From positions 66,170,806 through 66,234,805 of the forward strand of contig NC_065531.1 of the NCBI RefSeq assembly GCF_020184175.1: 64,000 nt of DNA, in the 5' to 3' direction. Origin of the DNA: Aphis gossypii. Its lineage: Eukaryota > Arthropoda > Insecta > Hemiptera > Aphididae. A program made the position numbers and the translations under genes. Position 1 is the stretch's first letter. Each line of letters starts with the position of its first letter. The notes under the pieces were generated by a model. That model was not told the origin of the DNA, searched no databases, and worked only from the letters and a program-made list of their open reading frames with translations. This document shows, in pieces, positions 13,317 to 24,459 of the stretch.

Positions 13317-14576
13317 TTTACGTGGATTTATAAAGACGGTTGAATGGGGACGGTCGAGTATTGTATATGAGCATCTGCGGATGAATCGGTACGTCATTGT
13401 TTTTGGTGTCTGTGATGCGTTGTGGTAGAGGTGGGTGAGGGGAGGGTTATACAATTTTACCAAATTTGACAATCATAAACATTAAAATATATTATAGCAA
13501 TGTTAAAGTAATTGATTGGATATTAACTATCTAAAAAGTATTAAAGATAACAAAAAAAAAATAAAAATTTATTGAATTTTTACATTGTACGAGACAGTAT
13601 TGTATTAAATAAATGTAATAATCGATAAACTCGTATGGTACCTGCACGATCACGTTCTGTACGTGGTAAATCTGATCACAAAAAATACAATCAAAATTCT
13701 TAATAACTTACGATGTATAAAGATTGTGAAAAAAATGATCTGTTATAATATGAAAAATAGGTATGAAAAAATAAATCAACAGTTATTGAATTGCAAAAAT
13801 TTTTTCCGACGTAATTATGCGGTGATTGTCAGTTGTCGGAAACGTTTCGCCACTGGCACCCAATCAGAATAAATTTTAATGATTTCTTATGTACCAAAAC
13901 GCCACTAAATCAAACATCTTTCTACAATTCTAATTTATATAAGTTATACATTTTGTCGACACCTACTGTTCCATCCTGGCCTAACAAATTAAACAAATGA
14001 TATCAGAATACTCGTATAAATCTTTTCGACGGCGGACGGAAGCAAAATCGGCGATAAGCATTTATTTTTAAGTTGGCCTCTCTTCATCATCAACAGGAAA
14101 ATTACATTATTATTTTCCGTCAGTTTCGTCGCGATAGGCGTACTATTGTATTCGGATACCTTGCGCCTGATTCATTAAACTTTTAGTGGCCGGTCATGCT
14201 ACACGGCACTATGTATTATTATTAATCGTTTATTATAATATCACGCTGTAGTAATATATTATTATAATAATAATGAATATTATCTTACTACTGCCGTTGA
14301 ATTGTTATAAAAATAGGAACGCTGCTGCATCGCGTGGCCCGGACCCCCTTTGTCGGCGCGGCGCTACGTTATTTTAACCTTTTTTTTATAATGTATCGCA
14401 CGAACCTTGATGATTTTTTTCCGTTTTGTTTTTGCAGTATCATTATGGTCCCCACATATTATGCCATTACACGCGTCCATTGATCGCGCAACCTTTTCCA
14501 ACGAAACAAAACCGAACGCGTCCTTAACACGACTTTGAATATATGTTTCGTACCCACTTGAACCCTCGATGACAAA

Positions 14577-14600
14577 CACACACACACACACACACACACA
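14577..14600. repeat. (CA)12 microsatellite
   Basis: Twelve CA units followed by CGTACACAC. It is a second CA repeat 1.3 kb from the first and about 1 kb upstream of the DHPAA synthase start codon. Confidence 0.97.
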
Positions 14601-15568
14601 CGTACACACTTGCAAATATTGCAAATATAAAGTTCGTTGATTCTCAAAATAACAATACGTGTTATTACGTCTGGAAACTATGTATGCAGTTTGTCAAAAA
14701 TGTATATTAAATATCGTTATGACGCAGACATCATAGTAATAAGCAATGTCAATAAATGTCCTTGAAAGTCTACTAATATTTTTTCTTGGAAAGAAGTTTC
14801 AATATTACACATATATATATAATTAAATTGATGTATAGACCGTGTCTATGTGTATAAAGCGAACAATACGACGATCACCAGTAGCGCATATTTTTTCTCT
14901 GTATAGGTACATATTATGTATATACCGTTGGTCGGAGTTAAGCTGCTATTGCAGTTAATTGTATGCACCAAACACGAATCATTTATAATCATCCAAAGGC
15001 TTATATATTATTATATTGTACATCACTGCAGTATGTACGTATAATATACCTAATAATATTATGATCTATACTCGCTGCATCGTAATTAATTTTAAAAACA
15101 ATCGTATAGATGGATGTGTCGATGCATTAATTTGATTCGAAATCGAGAAATTATCGCAATATTTTACAGCACGCATGTACGATTTAACCCTAACGTTTTC
15201 CTTTGCAATAAAGCTTATCAGACGGTAATAAGTGGTATATTATATGGTCGATGGGTTTTCAAGCGAACACACGGTGGTGCGACGCGATTGGCATCTCTAT
15301 GTAGGTCACGTATATTAGATTAGACGTAAACGGCATATTCCTCCTGTTGGTTGTTCGCATCTTAATTATTGGTTTACAATTTATACGGTTATCACTGACT
15401 ACCTAAGTACCATAACGACGATGACCGATACGATAGTATTGTGTCGTAACGTCATGAACAATTATTTCGTTTAATAATTTAATAATTAAATAACGCTAAT
15501 TTATTATGTTATTTTACTTAGGTAATACGATTGTTTTTTCGTCGTCCGTCATCGTAAAATAATAGAAA

Positions 15569-15648
15569 ATGGATTCTGAATCGTTTAGAGAATGTGGGAA
15601 AACTGTCATCGACTATCTCGCCGACTACATGGACAACATCCGAGACAG
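15569..15648 (+). CDS. amd: DHPAA synthase exon 1
   Basis: Codes for residues 1-26 plus two bases of Arg27 ([20 protein letters not shown] then MDNIRDR), the N-terminal helix typical of the family. The donor GT at 15649 runs straight into a TA repeat (15650-15666). Confidence 0.92.
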
Positions 15649-18600
15649 GTATATATATATATATATGAAAAATAACTATTTTCATCGCCATAATAAATTG
15701 TCGCTATATTATAATACATTACATATTATGTAAAATAAGTGTTATTATTATTATTAGTTATGTCATCAGATATACATCGACTTACCAATATTATGATCAT
15801 TGATCACTTCCCTATTAGTTATATTTTGATAATGCATTTATTAAAATTCTGATTTTTGAAATTTTTTAGTAATTACCTAATGATCAATGATCATATTATC
15901 AAATATTTAGATTTTTTTTCCATTCAAAGAGTATCTTATCTGACTATACAAACTTACAGACTTTCAGCATGTTTAATAATTCTAAAAATTAGAATTTTCA
16001 ATTAATTTATTACTAACCAAAAAGAGGGTTAATCACCATGAATATTGTATAAAGAATATTATTTAAAATTTTGTAAATTAAGATGAAATTATAATTGCGA
16101 AAAACTCGCAAATAGTAATACTTACCTACTATAATAACGAGCGTGTTTGCGGTACATAAAATGATATAATTTAAATCAAAAAATACATTCGTTTTAGGCC
16201 TGTTCTGTCTACCGTCAAACCGGGATATCTGTATGAAATGGTGCCATCCGAGGCCCCGGTCAAAGGTGAACATTGGAAGACAGTGATTGCTGATTTTGAG
16301 AAAGTAATCATGCCTGGCGTTACACACTGGAACTCACCGCAGTTTCATGCATTTTTTCCAACTGGAAACTCTTATCCGTCCATCATTGGAGACATGTTGA
16401 GCAACGGGATCGGATGTATAGGATTTTCTTGGGTACGGAGGTATATCTATGTAATATAAAACGCATTTATTCAAAAGCGAATAAAGCTGTTTTGATGTAA
16501 AATATGTTGTTTGAAAGTGGATAATTTGTCTTTGGAAAACTATAGAACGATACAACTATATCGCAACATGATTCCACAAATTTAATATTAATTTACATTT
16601 AACGTAGCTACATTGAAAAATATAACTAAAACAAAACATATTTTGTTTTTAGATTTTTTTTTCTGTTTTTGATTTTACAATAATGTTGTTTTTTTTGTTT
16701 AAATGTAAAAAGTGTTTCAATTTTTAAATGGGATTGATTCATCAAAATCACAAAAAATTGCCAACTGTTTTGTACTTAGTTTACAACTCATAAAAAAAAA
16801 TGTTTTTAACGTGTATACACGTTCGAAAATATAATGCAAAATTTCTCATAATTAGTTCATGTTGAAACCATAGAATTTAATAAATATATAAAGGCAATAA
16901 TTTTTATAGACATTTTCAGTTAAAATTTGGACAAAATTACTTGTTTAAACGATAAATAACGGTGTTAATTATTATTTTATTATAATTTATAAGCATTATT
17001 CGCGGAAATTTAAAATATTTACGTGTATTAAAGGTTATATTATATACATTTTACTATACGCAATGACATTTTTGATTTGTTTTTAGATATTATCTATTTA
17101 TATATTAATATATTATGAACCTACTTTTACTATTTTAGGATGTTTACAGGACGATACTATACATTTTGAGTTACATAAGTTGATATAATATGGTATATAT
17201 TAATATAATAGTTAAATACTAATAATCTAATAATTACTAAAAGTGAAATAAATTAATTAGATAGGTATACAAAAATAATATATCACCAAGTATACTTAAC
17301 GTTATAGGCTGACAGACCGTCACCATTTTTTTTTTTTTTATACAATTACGCATCATTGAATTTGAATTTAATACATCCATAATAGTGACCCACTCGATAG
17401 CTAATGTACCTACTGCCTACCTTTTTTTTTATATGAGATGGCAGCATTAACAACTGTCAACATTTGATTAATTTCATTTTATATTCTAACTTAACTTTAT
17501 TTCCGACAGGAAAAGTCTCATTTAAATGTATAAATATATTATAGCTACTTATTATTATTTCATAAGAATAATAAATAATAATTTAAACTATTGTACCTAC
17601 CTACGCCTCAATTATATTGAATTATAATGAATAACTTAAAACATTTACCTATTTACAAATGATTTTTACAATATTATTCATAATATAATTTATACATTTA
17701 TACAAATTATAAATTGTAATTTATAATAACGATACCAAGTATATAATGGTAATACTGCATTAAAAATTATGCGGAATCGTATATTATGTAAATAAATAGT
17801 TATTAAAATGTTCATGATACGGGAAATTTGTGGAATAGCTCTCTACCGTATAAGGTACATATAAAACTGTATTATTTTATAAAGATTGTTACGAAGAGCT
17901 TAAGAATTTATTCTAATATACATGGGGTAAATTATAGGGAATTCAATTTTATTATATTAAAATCGTTAATTTTTATTTTAAGAATTTACTTGTGCACATT
18001 ATTTAATGTTCGTCAAAATAATTAATATCGACTACAACTAGGTATAATTTATATAAAACTCATGATTATCATAAATGTTTTAATCCATAGTAATTATATA
18101 GTAAATAAAAGGATTTTACAGTTTTTGAAATGATCATAAATCATAATGTGCTTATATAAGTCATAATAAGATTTATCAAAAATGAGAATTATACATATTA
18201 TACAAAATCCCACTTGAATTTAATAATTTATTAGTCAAATAATAGCCATTTTTAATTATAGTAAGTCTTCATTGTAAGACTATATGCATATACATTTTTT
18301 TCATTTAAAATTTATAATATTTTACACGATTTTTATCATACGAATTGTTTGATAGCAAAACAGTAGATAAGTTTTAAATCCATCGTGAGACAAAACATAT
18401 AGGTACGTTCTTTACAATACATTATTTATCAGGTATATGTTCTTGAATTTTAATGTAGCATTAATAATAGAATAGTTTAAAAAATGGCGAACGTTGTTAT
18501 TTGTTTCAGCTTTTAGTGTTCTTTTAAAAATGCCAAAGTTCAAGTAGGTAGGCTAAATTGTTTATAGCCACTGTATCAACAGAAAAAATAAATCAAAAAC

Positions 18601-21600
18601 AAGTCAAACTTTGGCTTTAACTATAAATACAAATTATTTTTTTAGTGTTTTTCTATATTTATAATATACTATTTTAATCTGTAGGTAAACGTGTCATTGA
18701 AATTATTAGAAAAGTTATCACTACATTATATCATGATAAACTATTGCAAATCTTATTATAATACTTAATTTTATAGCATATAACTCTTTTTTTTGTAAAA
18801 ATATTATGTTTATGTTTCTACAAAAAATTATTCTTCGAATATTAAAGCCAAGAGACATCGATGAAAGTAGGCAATACATTTCTTGTGTTTTTTATTAATT
18901 TTTAAAAATTTTTAATTAATGTTAACCACTTCTATATAAATTGTTCATATACATTTATTAAACTGACAATTTCGTGTACATGAATTATAATTTTTTTTTA
19001 TCATAAAAACGATAATAAACAATGACTGTTTGAAAAATTCTAAACGGAATTGGTGCTACAAAAATTGTTTCCATTGTTTAATGTTTTACAATATCAAACA
19101 AAGTTTGAATTGTAGTTTATATTATGAAATGGGTGTAATTAACTAGAAAGTTTCTAAAACTTAGAACGTCACTTTTGAACTCTCTATAATAGAGCTTAAA
19201 GCTATGTGCCATGTGCCAGTACTGTACTCCCGCAGTTGTTAATATTTATGTTCAATGTTCGAGTGAAATTGAAATATTAGTTTAATAGTGCGAATTTTTC
19301 ACAGATAACGAGCCCAGCGTGCACCGAACTCGAAGTGCAAGTTATGAATTGGTTTGGAAAAATTTTAGACTTGCCGAAAGAGTTTTTAAACGAATCTGAA
19401 GGACCTGGCGGGGGCATAATTCAGGTATTTATAAACAAAATATAATTATATCTCTGTTGTATCTGTATTGAGTTAACGAAAAAAATGTGGCTGTTTTTTC
19501 GGTCACAATAACAACAACAACAATAATGATAATTTGTTTGTCTGGTTCACGCAGGGAAGCGCCAGTGAAGCCACGTTTGTGTGTCTGTTGGCTGCCAAAG
19601 ATCGCACGACAAAGCGGATCAAAGCACTCAACCCGACTATGACCGACGGCGAGATCAAAGCGAAATTAGTTGCTTACACTTCCGGTAAGTTTTTGCAGGA
19701 AACTCCACCATATATAAAGCACAATTGATAATGATATGATAATATCAAAAATTATTGCGATCGTTTTCTTTGTTTAATAAAACGTGTGTACTCGCCGCGC
19801 CTATATATAGATCAGTCCAATTCGAGCGTAGAGAAAGCAGGTCTCCTGGGATCGATGCCGATGAAGATGCTCAAGGCAGACATTAATGGAAGGATGACCG
19901 GTGCCATTCTGGCTGAAGCCATAGCCGAAGACGTCGCCAAAGGGCTGATACCGTGTTACGTAGTTGCCACGTTGGGCACCACTGGGACTTGCGCGTTCGA
20001 TTGTCTGGAGGAGCTGGGCCCCATCTGTAACAAAAACGACATTTGGTTGCACGTCGACGCCGCTTATGCAGGTACACAGGCCGCTGCCGCTTTACCTACG
20101 ACGACTGTTGTATAATATAATTATGTATATATATATACGTAAAATGCACAGAGCTTTGAAAACGATATTTAATATTATAATATGCAGTTTGGGAGTCTCG
20201 CTAATATAGAATCGTTGAAACAGGACGATTCATTATGATTAAACTAAATGAGCTTTAGAATGTCTGTGAACCAACAGGTCTTAGATGGATAAAACTATTG
20301 AAATACATTTTTTTTATCATGACATTATATTTTTAGTCTTAGCACAACATCGTTGACTTACAAACTTACAATTTTTTTTAAAACCGATTTAAAAAATTAT
20401 TTATTAATCAATCAATAATAGTCGATAATGCGGATTAACTAGATGTTCGGATTAGCGAGGCTTGGCTGTAATATAATATGTAAATGTAAATTTCAATATT
20501 GTCTCACTCACGATATTAGAATGCCAAATCAACAGACGTTATTCTTGTCGATTTGGTTGTTGATTTCACCTAAAGGTAAAATTTTGAAGATTTACTTCAT
20601 TGTCGATAGGTATTAAATTTTATTATATTAATAATATTAATAATATGTTATATACATTTAATACAATATTAATGATGTTATATATATTAGTATTTTAATG
20701 CCTAATATTATAGACGGAAGTTGGCACATAATAGTAACTATTAGGACTTGAAGCATATCCAAATTGAAAGTAGTAAAAATAGCAACCTGAGGAGTAATGT
20801 ATGTTTATAAAATTGTCTTAAAGTATAGAACATTCAAATATGAAATGCTGTTTTGCATATTTGAATAAAACTTAATGAAAATAAATTAAATTAACATATT
20901 ACGTACGTATTTATATTATGATATTCATTATTTTTGCAAAATAACTGACACTATTTAACTAGTAAGATGATTAATTATTAAATATTTTGGAGAGGGGAGT
21001 GGGCTAAGCCTGCTCTTTAAGACTTCCATGATATTAATATAGCATATCGACGAAATGTTAAATATTTCGTATTGTTCGAGAAAAATGTATGTTATTTAAC
21101 AGTATATCATTACCTATATCATTATTAATGGCTATAAATTCTGGTGTGTGTGTTGTTCGTTTATCGTCTTCAATAGGTGCCGCATTCGTTTTGCCGGAAT
21201 ACAGATATCTGATGGCGGGAGTACAATACGCGGACTCGTTCGACGTCAACTTGCATAAGTGGCTCTTGGTGAACTTTGACTGTTCGGCCTTGTGGGTGAA
21301 GAACGCCACTTATTTGGTGGATGCGTTCAACGTGGACCGGGTATACTTGAAGCACAATTACCAGAGTCAGGATCCCCAAGTACCGGATTACAGAGTAATG
21401 ACTATAAATTTTGTACATATTAATATATAGGGAAAAAATGATTAGGTATATCAATTTATCGTGTATGCTATATACCAAAATGTTACGATATATTTTGTGC
21501 TATACTTGAGATTCGAAAGTCCGGGGTGCAATTACTATAATACTGGAAGTTCCTTAAAAAAAAAAATTCTTTTAGTATTTGATAAAAGATAAATTTAAAA

Positions 21601-23835
21601 AGACAATATTTCTTGTAGGTAATATCTCATAGCACTTGTGTTCCTTTAAACCGAATCATATGTAAAGATAAAACTGAGTCTATATTTTATAACAGTGTAA
21701 AATAAACAAGTGCGAATAATTTATTAAAATGCTCTTTTTTTCTTGACTATTATTCAATAATTTTAATGATTTATCAGCTTATAAAGTTAGAAAATCTAAA
21801 TCATCAACCCGAGACCACTAAGACAACCTCAGATTTGAGTTTCCAGAACACTTTAACCCTTTAACCCTTGCACCCCTTCCTAAATCCGACATTGATTGGT
21901 AATGAAAAATAATAGTAACTGTACTAAAATTATTACTGTTAGTAAATAGTGAAAAATACAGACCAAACAAGTTTTTAACAGTTTATTTTAATAGTATTAT
22001 TTTTACATTAAAATATACTCTGTACAATCACCGTCATATTTCTTACCGCGGTCGTATTTATGTTACAGCATTGGCAAATATCGTTGGGCCGGAGATTCAG
22101 ATCTTTGAAAATGTGGTTTGTGTTGAAATTGTACGGTGTGGAGGGCCTACAGGCACACATTAAAAAACAGATCCAATTGGCGGACATGTTCGGAAAGCTC
22201 GTCAACCAGGACCCGAGGTTTGAAGTCATCACTGTAACCATGGGATTGGTTTGCTTCCGATTAAAGGTAAATATCATAAATAATGTGACGTATTATAAGT
22301 CCATATCGGTTAAATACATGTATTTGTATTCCAATTGAGAAGACCGTTAAACATGGAATCGTTTATTTGCCAATCACAATACCCTCCAGTCTATTTAAAT
22401 GGCAAATTTCACACCAATATTGTTTATTAAATAAATAAATAATATGTAAATTTATTGTATACTAGTATACATCTATATTATTTAAATAGCCTTTATTAGA
22501 GTTAATATTTTTGAATAACAACATAATAACTTAAACTGTAAGAGCGCTGAAAATTTTTTTTTCCGTTTAAATGTATAATTTTGTCAAAATTAAAACTTTG
22601 AATACCTATCTACTATATATAATAAAAAATTGTGCCGATGTATTATTAATATTTTTAGAGAAGAACGTTGCACTAAATTTTCTATTTATTTATTTTTCAT
22701 TTATTTATTGAAATTGTAAATTTTATGCATTTATTAGTTATTACTATACAGTATCTCATAGAAAATGTTCGTGATTTAAATGAATTTTGTTAACATTTAA
22801 ACTTCAAACAAAAATAAAAAAAATGTCCGTATACATTTTCAATATTTTTAAATTTTAATTGGCACAGTAATAAAATAATTTTGTATTAATGTTAAAACTT
22901 TATTGACCAACATGCAATTTTTTCATTAAAATGTATATGAAAAAATTAAAAAAATTTGAAAATTTGAAATTCTTATAGATAGCTTACCAATATTGTATTA
23001 TAATTAGTTTATTCACATACAAATCTAAAAAAGATAAATATATCAAATTTCTATAAATAATATAAAATTATATAAAATTATTTCATGTCTAGAAAATATT
23101 ATTTATATAAATATATTTGATAAAACTGTAAGTTTTTTTACCATTAAATTATTTAACCATATCAATATAATAATTAAATAATAATAATAAAAAAAAAGAA
23201 CGATAAATTCAATTACGTGAATATTTTCGTTTTCTCGTAATTTTCTTTTAGTTTGTACAAATTCAAACGTATAATTTTAGGTACATATTTCAATTTTCAA
23301 AACCATAAAACCCTCCAAAGGTAAAGTTTAAAGCATATATTAATTTTACTGCTGCAAAAGGTGATGGCAGGAAAAATAAGCAGATAATTGTAAAACCACA
23401 TACCTAGTATAAAGTATATAATATAATCTGTTCCACTCGTAATCTAAAATTTTACTGTTACAACACCTTCGCAAAGAATACGTCCACGGTTTGTGATACG
23501 TCATTAACCGAGTTTTCGTTCACCTGTAGGGCGATAACGTATGGACGAAAAACCTTTACGAGCGACTCATGGCTAGCGGTCAAATTTACCTGGTCACGGC
23601 CACCGTCCGGTCTAAGCTGGTTATACGGTTCGTGGTGTGCAGTCGGCTGACCGAAGAGGTTGACGTACAGTTCGCGTGGAACGAGATTTGCACGCAGGCG
23701 GATCACGTGGATAGCGAACGAGACGTGACGCCAGCGAGTATTTCCAACGGTCTGACAGGAACGTGGCCAAAGGAAAAGGAATGCGAACTCACAACGGCCA
23801 CTGCAATCGTCGTCAAGTCTTTGTCCCAAGGATGA
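15569..23835 (+). CDS. amd: 3,4-dihydroxyphenylacetaldehyde synthase / amd-type aromatic L-amino acid decarboxylase, 8 exons
   Basis: A complete coding gene. Exons 15569-15648, 16198-16432, 19305-19424, 19555-19684, 19811-20071, 21177-21394, 22069-22266 and 23530-23835 join to 1548 nt, 515 residues plus TGA. Every intron is GT-AG and all phases agree. It belongs to the PLP-dependent group II decarboxylases. Seen directly: MPGVTHW at 65-71, GSASEAT opening exon 4, HVDAAYAG with Asp271 and Ala273, NLHKW with Lys303 (Schiff-base lysine), the mobile-loop Tyr332, and [16 protein letters not shown]. Residue 192 is Asn within [15 protein letters not shown] decarboxylases have His here, whereas insect DHPAA synthases (Drosophila amd) have Asn and convert DOPA to the aldehyde with loss of CO2 and ammonia, supplying a cuticle cross-linker. 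[10 protein letters not shown] also matches amd better than Ddc. About 35 C-terminal residues extend past the usual family end. The start is the first in-frame ATG, in the good context AAAATGG. Expected to be cytosolic and expressed in epidermis (family knowledge). Confidence 0.95.
16198..16432 (+). CDS. amd: DHPAA synthase exon 2
   Basis: Codes for residues 27-105, from [12 protein letters not shown] through [17 protein letters not shown]. It includes the substrate-pocket segment with Asn72, Phe79, Phe80 and Thr82. The acceptor is GTTTTAG; the donor is TGG|GTACGG in phase 0. Confidence 0.95.
16433..19304 (+). other. DHPAA synthase intron 2 (2.9 kb)
   Basis: The longest intron of the gene: AT-rich, with poly-T tracts and no transposon ends or coding frames that I could recognise. 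Confidence 0.8.
19305..19424 (+). CDS. amd: DHPAA synthase exon 3
   Basis: Forty codons, residues 106-145: [19 protein letters not shown] followed by [10 protein letters not shown] and GPGGGIIQ. This is the SPACTELE signature and the glycine-rich turn before the PLP-phosphate-binding GSASEAT. Flanked by TTTCACAG and GTATTT. Confidence 0.95.
19555..19684 (+). CDS. amd: DHPAA synthase exon 4
   Basis: Residues 146-188 plus one base. It opens with [17 protein letters not shown], where the Ser/Ala residues contact the PLP phosphate (family knowledge). It ends in LVAYTS before a GTAAGT donor. The preceding intron is 130 nt and the following one 126 nt. Confidence 0.95.
19811..20071 (+). CDS. amd: DHPAA synthase exon 5
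   Basis: Residues 189-275 plus one base. It carries [14 protein letters not shown], with the diagnostic Asn192, then [13 protein letters not shown] and [11 protein letters not shown], with PLP-contacting Asp271 and Ala273. This exon decides the synthase-versus-decarboxylase call. Confidence 0.95.
20072..21176 (+). other. DHPAA synthase intron 5 (1.1 kb)
   Basis: AT-rich intron. No nested gene or element was identified. Confidence 0.8.
21177..21394 (+). CDS. amd: DHPAA synthase exon 6
   Basis: Residues 276-348: [20 protein letters not shown], then [20 protein letters not shown] with Lys303, then [13 protein letters not shown] with Tyr332 in the catalytic loop. The Schiff-base lysine and loop tyrosine argue for an active enzyme. 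Confidence 0.95.
21395..22068 (+). other. DHPAA synthase intron 6
   Basis: A 674-nt AT-rich intron ending in TATGTTACAG. Nothing else was recognised. Confidence 0.8.
22069..22266 (+). CDS. amd: DHPAA synthase exon 7
   Basis: Sixty-six codons, residues 349-414: [20 protein letters not shown], then [20 protein letters not shown] and [19 protein letters not shown]. This is the conserved start of the small C-terminal domain. Confidence 0.95.
22267..23529 (+). other. DHPAA synthase intron 7 (1.3 kb)
   Basis: Very AT-rich intron with no recognised element. The acceptor is TTCACCTGTAG. Confidence 0.8.
23530..23835 (+). CDS. amd: DHPAA synthase exon 8 and stop
   Basis: Residues 415-515 and [43 protein letters not shown] and [11 protein letters not shown] follow the family C-terminal domain. 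From about residue 480 there is a tail ([13 protein letters not shown] onward) with no counterpart that I recognise. Confidence 0.93.
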   Translation, partial: GDNVWTKNLYERLMASGQIYLVTATVRSKLVIRFVVCSRLTEEVDVQFAWNEICTQADHVDSERDVTPASISNGLTGTWPKEKECELTTATAIVVKSLSQG

Positions 23836-24453
23836 GCTACCTATATAGTATATATATATATATTATAGTAATCGTCTTCATGATTATATAATACTCTAAT
23901 TGGTGTCGTTATTATAAGACTATAGGACGCACGAGATTGATCGGCTTTTAAAATATGTACATTATTATTATTATTATATTATTATTTTTATTTTTTGTTA
24001 TTTTTATTTAATTGTGTGTGACAATCGTAGTGTTAAAACGAGAAACCCAAAAACCACGCTCCGACCGAAAATATAAATTCGAATTTTCGATACTTGATAA
24101 ACTAAATACATATAATATTCCGGGCGTGTTTAAGCGTTTTGTGCTGTTCGTAATTTAGTTTTCGCGAAAAGAAACAAAAACATTTAAAAATACACAAACA
24201 CAATACACCGTATCGAGTGATACCATAAAAAATGCTCACGCAAACGCTTTAGTGCGAATTCCGAGACCCCTCTCTATGGAATTGTATGCATACTATTAAA
24301 GTAATATGTATTTATACGACAGTTTATTTATTTGATGGCTTTCGAACTTGGTGGTTTGGTTTTTTGTTTTCTTACAAAATTACACGTCCTTTTAAATTCT
24401 TAGATTTTTATTGTTATATTATATAATTTTATGATGTTCTATTTCCATAATCA

Positions 24454-24459
24454 AATAAA
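24454..24459 (+). terminator. polyadenylation signal AATAAA for the DHPAA synthase gene
   Basis: First canonical AATAAA downstream of the TGA at 23835 on the plus strand. It would give a 3' UTR of about 640 nt. The 23836-24453 stretch has no coding frame and fits a 3' UTR. Confidence 0.5.

Noticed and set aside
13185..13472. Open frames across the CA repeat on both strands
   Set aside because: Poly-Cys-Val or Thr-His runs come from the microsatellite.
14364..14647. Minus-strand open frames across the second CA repeat
   Set aside because: Same microsatellite effect; no other support.
19801..20077. Minus-strand frames opposite DHPAA synthase exon 5
   Set aside because: Shadows of the conserved plus-strand coding exon.
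23458..23829. 123-codon minus-strand frame opposite exon 8
   Set aside because: Antisense of the family's conserved C-terminal domain; codon pattern belongs to the plus strand.
15569..23835. DOPA decarboxylase (Ddc) as the identity of the main gene
   Set aside because: Asn at position 192 and the [10 protein letters not shown] segment match the amd/DHPAA synthase branch rather than Ddc.
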